Shown here piece after piece: positions 31,295 to 38,953 of a stretch of 49,275 nt of DNA (position 1 is the stretch's first letter; every line of letters begins with the position of its first letter). The stretch is from Candidatus Peribacteria bacterium RIFCSPLOWO2_12_FULL_55_15 (lineage in GTDB: Bacteria > Patescibacteriota > Gracilibacteria > Peribacterales > Peribacteraceae). A program made the translations under genes and the position numbers. The notes beneath the pieces were generated by a model. It made no database searches, was not told the DNA's origin, and was given only the letters and a program-made list of their open reading frames with translations. Location: NCBI GenBank assembly GCA_001789045.1, contig MFYG01000001.1:1-49275 (forward strand), read 5' to 3'.

Positions 31295-32740
31295 TCAACA
31301 GAAGCAACGCTTCCGTCCTACAGGAATAATGCTCGCAAGGAGAATCCACATAGTGTACGAAACAGCACTATCCTCCCATGTGTGGAGGAAGAGAGCGGCA
31401 GTACTGATCCCTACAAATACAAGGAACCACGGAGACAATGGACGAGTAACCAGTAACCAGTAACTAGTAACTCCCACCAGCAGGAGATATAAAACCAATC
31501 CAATGACTCCAAGCTCCACTCCCACTTGTAGGTACCAGTTTTCTGGAAGAAATGGACATCGGCACACACGACCAGTGGGTTGGACTTGTACAGCGCCACT
31601 GAACACACAGAGATTCGGATGGTTCTTTGCCCACGATGTATCCGCACCCTCCGCAAGGAACACGCAGGAGTCACTCAGACGATTCTGCGCTGGTCCGGCG
31701 CTCCCAAGCCCAAGACCAAAGGGATGCGCAGCGATCACCCGGATCGCCTCCACAGGCCTGCGCCAATGCCCACTCGTCGACACTTCGCGAAGGAAAATTT
31801 CTGGGAACGCTATGACACCGATCAACCCAACACAAAGTAACCCAGTAACCCAGTAACCCAGTAACTTCCAACGAGTGAGTAGTTTGTAATGAGTAGTGAG
31901 TAGTACAAACACAATCACTGCAGCCCCCATCCATGCGGCACGGGAGAAGGTGAAAGAGAGAGAAAGAAGCAGAAGTAAGAAGTAAGAAATAAGAAGTAAG
32001 AACTCCTTACTCCTAATTCTCTCCAGCTCCCGCAAAAGAAAAACAACTAACACACTCCATGGGACCAATAACCACATCCCCAATTGATTCGGCCCACTGA
32101 ATGTCGACTGAATCCTCCGGATTCCCGTCCCCCCAATCTGCTGGAACGCTGCCAATGGCCCCTCGGGGAAATAGAGCGAATGAAGATCGCTGTACCCAAG
32201 CCAGATGAAAAAGGATTCCGGAAGAAAGAGGGTGAAAATGCCATACGCAGCAACAACCGCACCGGTGAGAAGTAAGAAGTAAGAAGTAAGAAGTAAGAAG
32301 TATTCCGACCACGGCACGCGACGGAAAATGAGGAAGAGAAGAAGAGGAAAGAGGGTGTACTTCGCGCCAAGCGCGAAAGGGAGAATGGAAAATTGCTTGC
32401 CAGCCGTAGCCTCGGCGAAGACCGGAGAATGAACAATGGAGATACCGATGCCAAGAGCAAGCAATCCCACTATCACCCAATCGAGCACATCGAAGGGGAA
32501 TACCAGTATATTAATATATTGGTATTTTCGCCGGACGAGTTCCGAAACGACAATGAGGAGAATGAATACGAGAAGAAATTCCTTCCAGAGAGCAAGCCAC
32601 CAAAAGGGGGCATTCCCCGGTCCCGCAATCCACCGGGTCACTACCGTCACAAGGAACGCATGGAATGGGAGGAGAGTTATGAGAATGAGAACGAGCCCCT
32701 CACGAAGTTTCTGCAGCACGGAGACAGTGTACAATGTCAT
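31295..32740 (-). CDS. O-antigen ligase/polymerase-like membrane protein
   Basis: A 481-residue protein with about ten to twelve membrane helices. The Wzy_C/O-antigen ligase marks are SFTFSRAAWMGAAV and, after a long external loop, HPFGLGLGSAG and NHPNLCVFSG ... PENWYLQVGVELGVIGLVLYLL. It would join or polymerise surface glycans. Four heptamer/octamer arrays and one palindromic element (VFAEATAGKQF) are translated within it; most of the resulting peptides (YFLLLTS, GYWLLVT types) are hydrophobic and fall in or beside membrane helices. ATG 32740 chosen; its start is three bases from the divergent epimerase start. Confidence 0.82.
   Translation of the reverse strand: MTLYTVSVLQKLREGLVLILITLLPFHAFLVTVVTRWIAGPGNAPFWWLALWKEFLLVFILLIVVSELVRRKYQYINILVFPFDVLDWVIVGLLALGIGISIVHSPVFAEATAGKQFSILPFALGAKYTLFPLLLFLIFRRVPWSEYFLLLTSYFLLLTGAVVAAYGIFTLFLPESFFIWLGYSDLHSLYFPEGPLAAFQQIGGTGIRRIQSTFSGPNQLGMWLLVPWSVLVVFLLRELERIRSKEFLLLISYFLLLLLSLSFTFSRAAWMGAAVIVFVLLTTHYKLLTRWKLLGYWVTGLLCVGLIGVIAFPEIFLREVSTSGHWRRPVEAIRVIAAHPFGLGLGSAGPAQNRLSDSCVFLAEGADTSWAKNHPNLCVFSGAVQVQPTGRVCRCPFLPENWYLQVGVELGVIGLVLYLLLVGVTSYWLLVTRPLSPWFLVFVGISTAALFLHTWEDSAVSYTMWILLASIIPVGRKRCFC
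31445..31472. repeat. heptamer array, 4 x AGTAACC/T in the ligase gene
   Basis: Four tandem 7-nt units (AGTAACC, AGTAACC, AGTAACT, AGTAACT). On the coding strand the unit GGTTACT reads as the heptapeptide GYWLLVT in any frame. Confidence 0.85.
31836..31867. repeat. octamer array, 4 x AGTAACCC in the ligase gene
   Basis: Three exact 8-nt units and a fourth ending TT. It is an 8-nt variant of the AGTAACC heptamer and reads on the coding strand as a GLLGYWVT-type hydrophobic peptide. Directly downstream (31868-31914) is a degenerate GAGTAGT-like run. Confidence 0.8.
31971..31998. repeat. heptamer array, 4 x AGAAGTA in the ligase gene
   Basis: Units AGAAGTA, AGAAGTA, AGAAATA, AGAAGTA. The coding strand reads TACTTCT units, giving the heptapeptide YFLLLTS with one change. 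Confidence 0.85.
32268..32302. repeat. heptamer array, 5 x AGAAGTA in the ligase gene
   Basis: Five exact tandem 7-nt units; translated as SEYFLLLTSYFLLLT, which serves as a membrane helix of the ligase. Confidence 0.9.
32730..32735 (+). promoter_or_regulatory. -10 box (TACAAT) of the epimerase gene, leaderless type
   Basis: GTGTACAAT ends 8 nt before the ATG at 32744 and lies within the first codons of the divergent ligase gene. Confidence 0.45.
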
Positions 32741-32743
32741 CCT

Positions 32744-33739
32744 ATGCCCAAAAAACGCATTCTCGTCACGGGCGGCGCCGGATTCATCGGATCGAATTTT
32801 TGCAATGCACACAGTGAGGCATACGACATCATTGCGCTCGATAATCTCCTCCTCGGTGACCAGCAGCACCTCTCTCCCTCCGTAAAATTCGTCGAAGGGG
32901 ATGCGGCCAACCGCGAGACACTTGATGCGCTTGGTCAGTTTGACTACATCGTTCACTTTGCAGGCACGTCTTCCGCGCCAATGTTCCATAAGGACATCGT
33001 CGACTCCTACAGGAACAGTATCCTCTCCTTCCTCGAAGTCCTCGAATACGCCAACCGCAGTGGAGCGAAAAAAGTCCTCTTCGCCTCTACCTCTTCACTG
33101 TACGGAAACACCACGCCACCCCTCACAGAAGATCAACCGCCAGTCCCGACAAATCACTACTCCGTCACGAAGATTGCAATGGAGAACATCAGTGTGTGCT
33201 ATCACCACACGCATCCGGCGCTTGAAATAATCGGATTTCGGTTCATGTCGGTCTACGGCCCGCACGAAGAACATAAGGGGGTCTACGCAAACCTCATCAG
33301 CCAATTCGTCTGGGGCATGATGCGCAATGAACAGCCAATTATATATGGCGACGGAACACAAACGCGAGACTTCACGAACGTCATAGATGTCGTGCAAGGC
33401 ATCACACTCGCTATGGAAACCGACAAACACATTGGAAACGACATCTTCAACATCGGCACCGGGACCCCACTCGCAGTGCTTGAACTCGTTCGAGTGATCA
33501 ACAAAGTCATCGGAACAGAGATCAAACCTCGGCACATCGAAAATCCTGTGACGGAGAACTACATCCGCACACAGCAGGCGGACATCACCAAAATTCAGTC
33601 GACCCTTGGGTTCGCGCAGTCAATTTCCCTCGAGGACGGCATCCGACACCTCGTCGAGGAGCACCGCAACAAGAATCAGAAGTCCACACGTAACCGGACG
33701 CACGAAGCGAATGCGATCCCGAAAAAAGGGCCTCCATGA
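32744..33739 (+). CDS. NAD-dependent nucleotide-sugar epimerase/dehydratase (extended SDR)
   Basis: A 331-residue extended SDR enzyme of the UDP-glucose 4-epimerase type. NAD-binding GGAGFIGS near the N-terminus, ASTSSLYG, catalytic YSVTK, and RFMSVYGP with the TRDFTNVIDVVQG and FNIGTG motifs. It likely makes a sugar donor for surface glycans, in keeping with the neighbouring ligase and glycosyltransferases. The last 10-15 residues (NAIPKKGPP) run into the terminator hairpin of the next, convergent gene. Confidence 0.88.
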   Translation: MPKKRILVTGGAGFIGSNFCNAHSEAYDIIALDNLLLGDQQHLSPSVKFVEGDAANRETLDALGQFDYIVHFAGTSSAPMFHKDIVDSYRNSILSFLEVLEYANRSGAKKVLFASTSSLYGNTTPPLTEDQPPVPTNHYSVTKIAMENISVCYHHTHPALEIIGFRFMSVYGPHEEHKGVYANLISQFVWGMMRNEQPIIYGDGTQTRDFTNVIDVVQGITLAMETDKHIGNDIFNIGTGTPLAVLELVRVINKVIGTEIKPRHIENPVTENYIRTQQADITKIQSTLGFAQSISLEDGIRHLVEEHRNKNQKSTRNRTHEANAIPKKGPP

Positions 33740-33747
33740 GGAGGCCC
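33722..33747 (-). terminator. rho-independent terminator of the EamA gene
   Basis: Perfect 8-bp stem GGGCCTCC/GGAGGCCC (33728-33735, 33740-33747) with a 4-nt loop, followed on the reverse strand by TTTTTTC. It starts 4 nt after the stop of the EamA-like gene and overlaps the epimerase 3' end. Confidence 0.9.
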
Positions 33748-33751
33748 AGAA

Positions 33752-34192
33752 TTAGGGAGATATCTGCCCCCTACCACCCACCACGAGCCACACTGCACAG
33801 AGCGCAAGCACCAATCCCACCCACTGCCGCAGCGTCGGCCATCCCCCTCCGAAGAACGCAAGGAGGAGAACAGCACAGACCGGAGCAAGGGAGAATATTG
33901 TCAGGATGCTCATCATCCCGCCTTCGTAATGGAACGCTGCAAAGAAGCAGTACGCACCGATGGCGACGATGAAGCCTCTGAGGAGAAGCCATCCCCACTC
34001 TCCACCCTTCGGCCACGCAGATTCAGGAACACCTTGCGCCACGAGGAAGCCCGCAGCAAGTCCGATACACACAACATCCGTCACGAGGAGCAAGAGCCAT
34101 GCAGAAATGTGGCGAACCTTCATCTGGAGCATTACACTTGCAATGGACCCGAGGAGCATCGCAACAATGGCGAACCATAACGCTGACTTCAT
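33752..34192 (-). CDS. half-size EamA/DMT-superfamily membrane protein
   Basis: A 146-residue protein with five membrane helices, one EamA repeat rather than the usual two. It starts MKSALWFAIVAMLLGSIASV and ends AVWLVVGGRGQISP, with ALAPVCAVLLL-like FSLAPVCAVLLLAFF. A GGAGG ribosome site precedes the ATG by 6 nt. Such half-size proteins act as dimers, either as drug/metabolite exporters or as undecaprenyl-arabinose flippase-like (ArnE/F type) pairs; a second half-size EamA protein is at 36819-37229. Confidence 0.78.
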   Translation of the reverse strand: MKSALWFAIVAMLLGSIASVMLQMKVRHISAWLLLLVTDVVCIGLAAGFLVAQGVPESAWPKGGEWGWLLLRGFIVAIGAYCFFAAFHYEGGMMSILTIFSLAPVCAVLLLAFFGGGWPTLRQWVGLVLALCAVWLVVGGRGQISP

Positions 34193-34266
34193 GAGAAACC
34201 TCCGTTGAACGAAAAGAACATCCAAGGCGCAAACAACCACCCTGGACTAGCCATTATACACCCTGC

Positions 34267-34272
34267 TAGGAT
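34267..34272 (+). promoter_or_regulatory. -10 box (TAGGAT) of the HAD gene, leaderless type
   Basis: TAGGAT ends 8 nt before the ATG at 34281; no Shine-Dalgarno site. Confidence 0.35.
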
Positions 34273-34280
34273 CGCCTGTC

Positions 34281-34976
34281 ATGCGAAAAGTTCGTCTCAT
34301 CATCTGGGACTGGAACGGAACGCTCCAGAACGATGCAACGCACATCTACGAATGCGTGCGGAGGATTTTCCGACACTTCGCTCTCCCCTGCCACTCTTTT
34401 GAGGTCTATCGCAGTGAGATTGTCCACAATTACATGGAGTTCTACCAGCGGCACGGTATCCCGTCGCACATCACCAATGACGATCTGAATAGTATTTTTC
34501 GGAGTGGAGTAGAAGAAAGAAGCCACCAACCAAATCTCTTTCCTGACACACGACATACACTCCAAAAAACGGCGGAGATTGTGGAGAAACAACACCTGGT
34601 CAGCGGCTGCCCAGAGGACATCCTCAAGAAAGAACTGCTGCACCACAACCTCACACACTTCTTCGCACGCATTGTCGGGGACGCATGCGACAAGGCAGAG
34701 ATTTTCGGAAAACTCATGGAAGAACACCGGGTACGTGGAGAGGAGACGCTGGTGATCGGAGATTTCAGCCATGATGCCTTGGCAGCGAAAGCCGCAGGGG
34801 CACAGGCCATTCTCTGCACACGTGGCTTCCACTCTCGCCCATATCTTGAATCGTTGGGCAACAAGCTTGATGGTGTGACGCTCGTCGAAAACCTCAAGGA
34901 AATCCCACGCCTTATCGCGCATCTCACACCCGCCCTCCATGCACTATCGCTTCCGTCTGCGACGCGCCCTTCGTGA
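34281..34976 (+). CDS. HAD-superfamily hydrolase (phosphoglycolate phosphatase-like)
   Basis: A 231-residue phosphatase. Motif I is IWDWNGTLQND (the second aspartate of DxD is asparagine, as in several HAD proteins), a helical cap follows, motif II/III regions are near VSGCPEDILKKEL and motif IV is VIGDFSHDALAAKAAG. The substrate is unknown. Its 3' end overlaps the convergent phosphoglycerate mutase gene by 53 nt. Confidence 0.82.
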   Translation: MRKVRLIIWDWNGTLQNDATHIYECVRRIFRHFALPCHSFEVYRSEIVHNYMEFYQRHGIPSHITNDDLNSIFRSGVEERSHQPNLFPDTRHTLQKTAEIVEKQHLVSGCPEDILKKELLHHNLTHFFARIVGDACDKAEIFGKLMEEHRVRGEETLVIGDFSHDALAAKAAGAQAILCTRGFHSRPYLESLGNKLDGVTLVENLKEIPRLIAHLTPALHALSLPSATRPS

Positions 34977-35592
34977 CAATGCCAGGGATCTCACGCACCT
35001 CCTTCTTGGCAACTCTCCCGCCCTCGAACCAATAGATATAGGGGGTGCAGAGACCGATTTCCATCGTCGCCGTTGTAGGAGCATCGAGGTCTTCGAGATA
35101 TTTCACCATCGGCCGCATGCTGTTCCCGTGCGCCACGACGAGAACGGTCTTTCCCGCAACCACTTCGGGGAGGATGTGTTCGACGAAGTACGGGGTCACC
35201 CTCTTCACACAATCCTCAATACTCTCCCCCCCCGGTGGCCGATTGCTGTAGCCACGACGCCAGCGATACACCTGTTCCTGACCGTACTTTGCCGCAAGCT
35301 CGGCCTTATTGAGCCCCTGGAGATCGCCGTAGTGCCGCTCATTGAGGGACTGATCTGCAATGACATGGACACACTGCCGCTGAAGTTCCTGGAGAATGAT
35401 GTGCAACGTCTCGGATGCCCGCTGCAGCTTCGATGTGAAAGCCACATCGAAATGAAAATCCTGGAGATGGTGGGCAACAACCGCAGCATCATTCCGTCCC
35501 TGCTCCGTGAGAGGGATATCTGACCACCCAGCAAATAGATTCTCAAGATTCCACTGCGATTGCCCATGACGGATGATGACAAAGACTCCCAT
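34924..35592 (-). CDS. gpmA: 2,3-bisphosphoglycerate-dependent phosphoglycerate mutase
   Basis: A 222-residue glycolytic enzyme interconverting 3- and 2-phosphoglycerate. Motif IIRHGQSQWNLENLFAGWSD bears the phospho-histidine; LNERHYGDLQGLNKAE, RGYSNRPPGGES and VVAHGNSMRPMVKYLE complete the active site. ATG 35592 (MGVFVIIRHG) lies 10 nt after a CATACT -10-like box. It is the only central-carbon gene here besides the 2-oxoacid oxidoreductase. Confidence 0.93.
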   Translation of the reverse strand: MGVFVIIRHGQSQWNLENLFAGWSDIPLTEQGRNDAAVVAHHLQDFHFDVAFTSKLQRASETLHIILQELQRQCVHVIADQSLNERHYGDLQGLNKAELAAKYGQEQVYRWRRGYSNRPPGGESIEDCVKRVTPYFVEHILPEVVAGKTVLVVAHGNSMRPMVKYLEDLDAPTTATMEIGLCTPYIYWFEGGRVAKKEVREIPGIVTKGASQTEAIVHGGRV

Positions 35593-35602
35593 AGCAGATA
35601 AA

Positions 35603-35615
35603 AGTATGGTACAAT
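35603..35615. promoter_or_regulatory. divergent -10 boxes for gpmA and the small membrane gene
   Basis: Reverse-strand CATACT (35608-35603) stands 10 nt from the gpmA ATG; forward TACAAT (35610-35615) stands 20 nt from the ATG at 35636. The two boxes are adjacent back to back. Confidence 0.35.
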
Positions 35616-35635
35616 AATGGACTACCATCTAACAC

Positions 35636-35953
35636 ATGGAATGGCACTCCTTCTACAAGCCACGGCTCCTCGCAGGCATGGGATGGGCGCTCCTCGGGAG
35701 CGGAATCGTCGTCGGCGCTACTGCATTTCTTGGAAGAGCGGCTCTCAATCTCCGTGCAGCCCTTACGGACAAGCCTGACATTGGAATCTACATGCTGCTG
35801 CCCGATGAAGGGATACGGAATACAACGCTGCTACGGAGCACGACTATCGAGCGCCACTACCTCGCAGAAACACGCGAAGGCAAAAAGCTCATTATCCTCC
35901 GAAAACAGGGGGAGGAGTGGGGAGTGGTACGCATTGAAAGATTACGAGAGTAA
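35636..35953 (+). CDS. small membrane protein of unknown function
   Basis: A 105-residue protein with one membrane helix (GMGWALLGSGIVVGATAFL, about 14-32) and a soluble C-terminal domain of 65 residues (YMLLPDEGIRNTTLLRS ... KLIILRKQGEEWGVVRIERL), mostly beta strands. Family unknown. It is divergent from gpmA. Confidence 0.6.
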   Translation: MEWHSFYKPRLLAGMGWALLGSGIVVGATAFLGRAALNLRAALTDKPDIGIYMLLPDEGIRNTTLLRSTTIERHYLAETREGKKLIILRKQGEEWGVVRIERLRE

Positions 35954-35978
35954 ATAAGAGAGAAATCGGCTCGTTCAT

Positions 35979-36057
35979 CCCTCTCCCCGCGCCTGCCCGC
36001 CGGAGTCCGCCTCAGGCGGACGAAGGAGGGGGAGAGGGAAGGGTGATAGTTGTTAAT
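35979..36057. repeat. nested palindromic repeat between genes
   Basis: Outer arms CCCTCTCCCC and GGGGGAGAGGG enclose CCGCCTCAGGCGG-type inner palindrome with the TGCCCGCCGG arm. It is related to the elements at 48106-48128 and inside gatB. A further small palindrome (CTTCCCTCC/GGAGGGAAAG, 36072-36101) follows inside the end of wecG. Confidence 0.75.
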
Positions 36058-36058
36058 A

Positions 36059-36826
36059 TTAAACCCTCTCTCTTCCCTCCACCTTAAAAGGGGGAGGGAA
36101 AGCCTTGTACCGCAGAACCAGCCACGGAAACACCACCACGGCATTCCAAATCCTCCGGAATCGCTGCGGTTCATGAATGAACCGCCACAACCACTCAAAC
36201 CCTAATTTCTGGACAAGCACCGGCGCACGCTTCTGCACGCCGGCAAGAAAATCCAGTGTCCCCCCAATTCCTATAGCAACACGTACGCTCGGCATTGCGG
36301 GAAGATGGCGATCTATCCAAATATCCTGATGCGGCGCTCCAAACGCGACAAGGAGAAGATGGGGCTTTGCATCGTTGATGCGCCGAAGAATCTCCTCTAC
36401 ATCCTCCTCCCGCGGCGATCCCGCACATGTTCCCACAACTCGCAACCGTGGATTCCGCGCACAGAGAATTTCCGACGCCCTACCCCCTACCCCCTCCACC
36501 CCTCCAAGGAGAAACACCGGATGTTCCTCCGTGAGCTCCGCACAGAGGCGTTCAACCGTATCCACCCCCGTCACACGCTCCGCAATTTTTTGTCCCGTCC
36601 ACCGGGCCATCCGGATGAGACCGACGCTATCGGGAAGATTCAGTGCGCTCCGTTGAAGAACAGCACGAAAGACAGGATTCCGCGCCGCTTCGGTGAACAT
36701 CTCGCTATTCGGCGTCATGACGTGCATCGCTCGACCATCATCGAGAAACCGGTGCAGCATCCGCACGGCCTCCTCCTGCGTCACAGAATCGACGGGAATG
36801 CCGAGGAGGGTGACACGATCATCCAT
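36059..36826 (-). CDS. WecG/TagA/CpsF-family glycosyltransferase
   Basis: A 255-residue GT26-family enzyme that adds N-acetylmannosaminuronate/N-acetylmannosamine-like sugars to lipid-linked glycans. Motifs: MTPNSEMFTEAARNPVF, LNLPDSVGLIRMARW, VFLLGGVEGVGGRA, LLLVAFGAPHQDIWI and GIGGTLDFLAG, EWLWRFIHEPQRFRR. The last dozen residues (PPPFKVEGRERV) are translated from a palindromic repeat. Its ATG overlaps the stop region of the EamA gene by 8 nt, so they are one operon. Confidence 0.9.
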   Translation of the reverse strand: MDDRVTLLGIPVDSVTQEEAVRMLHRFLDDGRAMHVMTPNSEMFTEAARNPVFRAVLQRSALNLPDSVGLIRMARWTGQKIAERVTGVDTVERLCAELTEEHPVFLLGGVEGVGGRASEILCARNPRLRVVGTCAGSPREEDVEEILRRINDAKPHLLLVAFGAPHQDIWIDRHLPAMPSVRVAIGIGGTLDFLAGVQKRAPVLVQKLGFEWLWRFIHEPQRFRRIWNAVVVFPWLVLRYKAFPPPFKVEGRERV

Positions 36827-37229
36827 TTATGAGGATCACCGCAAAGATGGCAAGGAGCATGCCCAAACCTTGGCGCACGGTGATCATCTCGTGAAGGAAA
36901 AGGAACGCGAGAATGAGTGTCACCAGAGGATAGAGCGCGGTGACCGTGACGACCATCGATGCTCTCCCCTTACTGAGAGCCAGGATAAATGGGATAAACA
37001 CGAGACTCGCAATGACGCCGACGATAAAGGAAAAAAAGGCGCCGTTCCATACCACAGGAAAAGAAGGTTTGCGAAAAAGAGCAAGAACCCCCACCGTGCA
37101 CACCCATCCAAGCATGGTGTAGAACACAGAGTCGAATGGATTGATGGAATGAGAGACGATTTTCGCAAAGAATCCCCACAACCCCCAACCCACCATCACG
37201 ATGCCGCTGTAGAGCAACCACTCTGGCAT
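36819..37229 (-). CDS. half-size EamA/DMT-superfamily membrane protein
   Basis: A 136-residue protein with four to five membrane helices. It starts MPEWLLYSGIVMVGWGLWGFFAKI and has the EamA ending ALYPLVTLILAFLFLHEMITVRQGLGMLLAIFAVI. Like the gene at 33752-34192 it holds one repeat of a normally two-repeat carrier. It is co-transcribed with wecG, so it may move a glycolipid or sugar. TATGAT at 37241-37236 lies 6 nt upstream of the ATG, inside the end of trmD. Confidence 0.78.
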   Translation of the reverse strand: MPEWLLYSGIVMVGWGLWGFFAKIVSHSINPFDSVFYTMLGWVCTVGVLALFRKPSFPVVWNGAFFSFIVGVIASLVFIPFILALSKGRASMVVTVTALYPLVTLILAFLFLHEMITVRQGLGMLLAIFAVILING

Positions 37230-37236
37230 GTGCAAA

Positions 37237-37941
37237 TCATAGCGTATGTGCCCGTCGCCAAAGGGCTATGGCTGCATGGTCCCCCTCAAGCAACACCGAA
37301 GGAACGCAGTGTCCGCGGAACTCCTCCGGCCGCGTGTAGTGCGGGTACTCCCGCTTGCGTCCAAGAATATGCGAAAAACTCTCCTCCTCAGCGGATGCAT
37401 CCTTTCCAAGGACTCCGGGCAATTGCCGCGCCACGGCATCAATGAGCACCATCGCCGGAAGTTCCCCGCCAGTGAGAACATAATCGCCGATGGAGACTTC
37501 CTCATCGATCCATCCACCATCGATCACCCGCTGATCAATCCCCTCATAGTGTCCGCAGAGAAGAAGGAGCCACGGCTTTTTCGCAAATTTCTCCACCTTT
37601 ACCTGCGTAAGTCTCTTCCCGCGCGGACTCAGGTATACCCTAAACGGTCCTCCTCGGTTTTCTTCCACGCCGTCTTTCATGACAGCTTCCACAGCAGGAA
37701 CTATCACATCGGCCCGCATCACCATCCCCACTCCTCCTCCATAGGGACTGTCGTCCACCTGTTTGCACTTTCCCTTCCCCCACTGGCAAAGATCATGGAG
37801 ATGTATCTCCATTGGTTTATCATCCTGCCTGTCCCGCAGAGTCCCCCATAGGGGGACGACGTGGGAAGCTCGCCCGAGGATGCTCTCTGTAAGCGGTCCA
37901 TGGAACATTGCAGGAAAGAGAGTGAGAATATCGATGCGCAT
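37237..37941 (-). CDS. trmD: tRNA (guanine37-N1)-methyltransferase
   Basis: A 234-residue SPOUT (trefoil-knot) enzyme that prevents frameshifting. Motifs: MRIDILTLFPAMF, QVDDSPYGGGVGMVM, LLCGHYEGIDQRV and EVSIGDYVLTGGELPAMV; a YPHYTRPEEFRG end. Between SILGRA and MEIHLHDL there are about 12 extra residues (PLWGTLRDRQDD region) translated from a palindromic element. ATG 37941 is 6 nt from the shared AGTATACT box. Confidence 0.94.
   Translation of the reverse strand: MRIDILTLFPAMFHGPLTESILGRASHVVPLWGTLRDRQDDKPMEIHLHDLCQWGKGKCKQVDDSPYGGGVGMVMRADVIVPAVEAVMKDGVEENRGGPFRVYLSPRGKRLTQVKVEKFAKKPWLLLLCGHYEGIDQRVIDGGWIDEEVSIGDYVLTGGELPAMVLIDAVARQLPGVLGKDASAEEESFSHILGRKREYPHYTRPEEFRGHCVPSVLLEGDHAAIALWRRAHTL
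37793..37862. repeat. palindromic sequence translated inside trmD
   Basis: Contains GTCCCCCATAGGGGGAC-type palindrome near 37842-37858 and GGAGATGTATCTCC near 37797-37810. It encodes residues absent from other TrmD proteins. Confidence 0.6.
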
Positions 37942-37947
37942 GTGTGG

Positions 37948-37955
37948 AGTATACT
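37948..37955. promoter_or_regulatory. palindromic AGTATACT serving as -10 box for both trmD and GT2
   Basis: AGTATACT is its own reverse complement. Read forward, TATACT (37950-37955) ends 11 nt before the glycosyltransferase ATG; read in reverse, TATACT (37953-37948) ends 6 nt before the trmD ATG. The whole gap between the two start codons is only 25 nt. Confidence 0.55.
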
Positions 37956-37966
37956 GCACTAACAGC

Positions 37967-38953
37967 ATGCGCGAGCCACTGATCCACATCCTCCTTCCAA
38001 CCTACGAACCGCGTCCGGACTTTTTACAAGCGGCAATGGAGTCGGCTATTACCCAAACAGAAAAACGGTGGACACTCCATATCAACGATGACGCATCGTC
38101 TGTAGACGTCCATACTGTCGTGAAACAATACCTAGAAAATCCTCACATCACCTTCGCACGCAATCCAACGCGCCGCGGCATCGGCGGCAACTGGAACGCT
38201 TGTCTCGGCGAAGCCCGAAGGGCAAAGCCGGACATTCCCTTTCTCCAGTTCCTCTTCCAAGATGACATCTGGCATCAGAACTACCTCGAGCGCTCTCTGC
38301 ACATTCTCGAAACACACCCAACCGTTGGGTTCGTCTCGAGCGATCATGAATACGATTGCGAGGAAAATATCGCAACGGCACACCTTTACAAAAAACTCCG
38401 GCAATTCCGACGGCAATACATCGTCCCTGGACTTCATGACGGAAAGGAATTCCTCCGCTGGTGGCTCGATCATGATTTGCACCCCAACATCATCGGAGAA
38501 CCAAGCTTCGTGATGTTGAGATGGAACGCCATGAAAGACATCGGTATCTTCGACAAACACATGTACCAGTGCCTCGATATCGAATACTGGACCCGGTGCC
38601 TCACGATCACCGACTGGTACTCCATCGGAGAAAATCTTGGCACGTTCCGCGTCCATGCCAAAGGAGCAAGCGAGCAAAACCGAATCGAAGGTCGCGGAAT
38701 GTTCGATCACATCCTCTGCATCGAACGGGCAATCCGACTGTTGCCGATGGACACGCATCCAAATCCACTGAATATTCTCTCCCGCACACTCGAAGACATG
38801 ATCGGAAAGTTCCGGAGAGAAAAGGAGAAAAGAAGTGCATCAAAAAATCCTCTCCGCCTCCTCCCCATTCTCCACTTCTGCCTGCGACACCCAATCATCG
38901 TCGGATCTGCGCTCCTCAGCGCCACACGACATCACACTACGTATAATGAATGA
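37967..38953 (+). CDS. family 2 glycosyltransferase
   Basis: A 328-residue GT-A enzyme. It starts MREPLIHILLPTYEPRPDFLQAAMESAITQT; the metal/nucleotide motifs are INDDASS and FQDDIWHQNYLE, and DIEYWTRCL supplies the acceptor-side acidic residues. Probably builds surface polysaccharide. Its 3' end overlaps the convergent unknown gene by 17 nt. Confidence 0.88.
   Translation: MREPLIHILLPTYEPRPDFLQAAMESAITQTEKRWTLHINDDASSVDVHTVVKQYLENPHITFARNPTRRGIGGNWNACLGEARRAKPDIPFLQFLFQDDIWHQNYLERSLHILETHPTVGFVSSDHEYDCEENIATAHLYKKLRQFRRQYIVPGLHDGKEFLRWWLDHDLHPNIIGEPSFVMLRWNAMKDIGIFDKHMYQCLDIEYWTRCLTITDWYSIGENLGTFRVHAKGASEQNRIEGRGMFDHILCIERAIRLLPMDTHPNPLNILSRTLEDMIGKFRREKEKRSASKNPLRLLPILHFCLRHPIIVGSALLSATRHHTTYNE

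Noticed and set aside
31836-32302. CRISPR-like or minisatellite locus
   Set aside because: Units are 7-8 nt and directly tandem with no spacers, and they lie inside an open reading frame.
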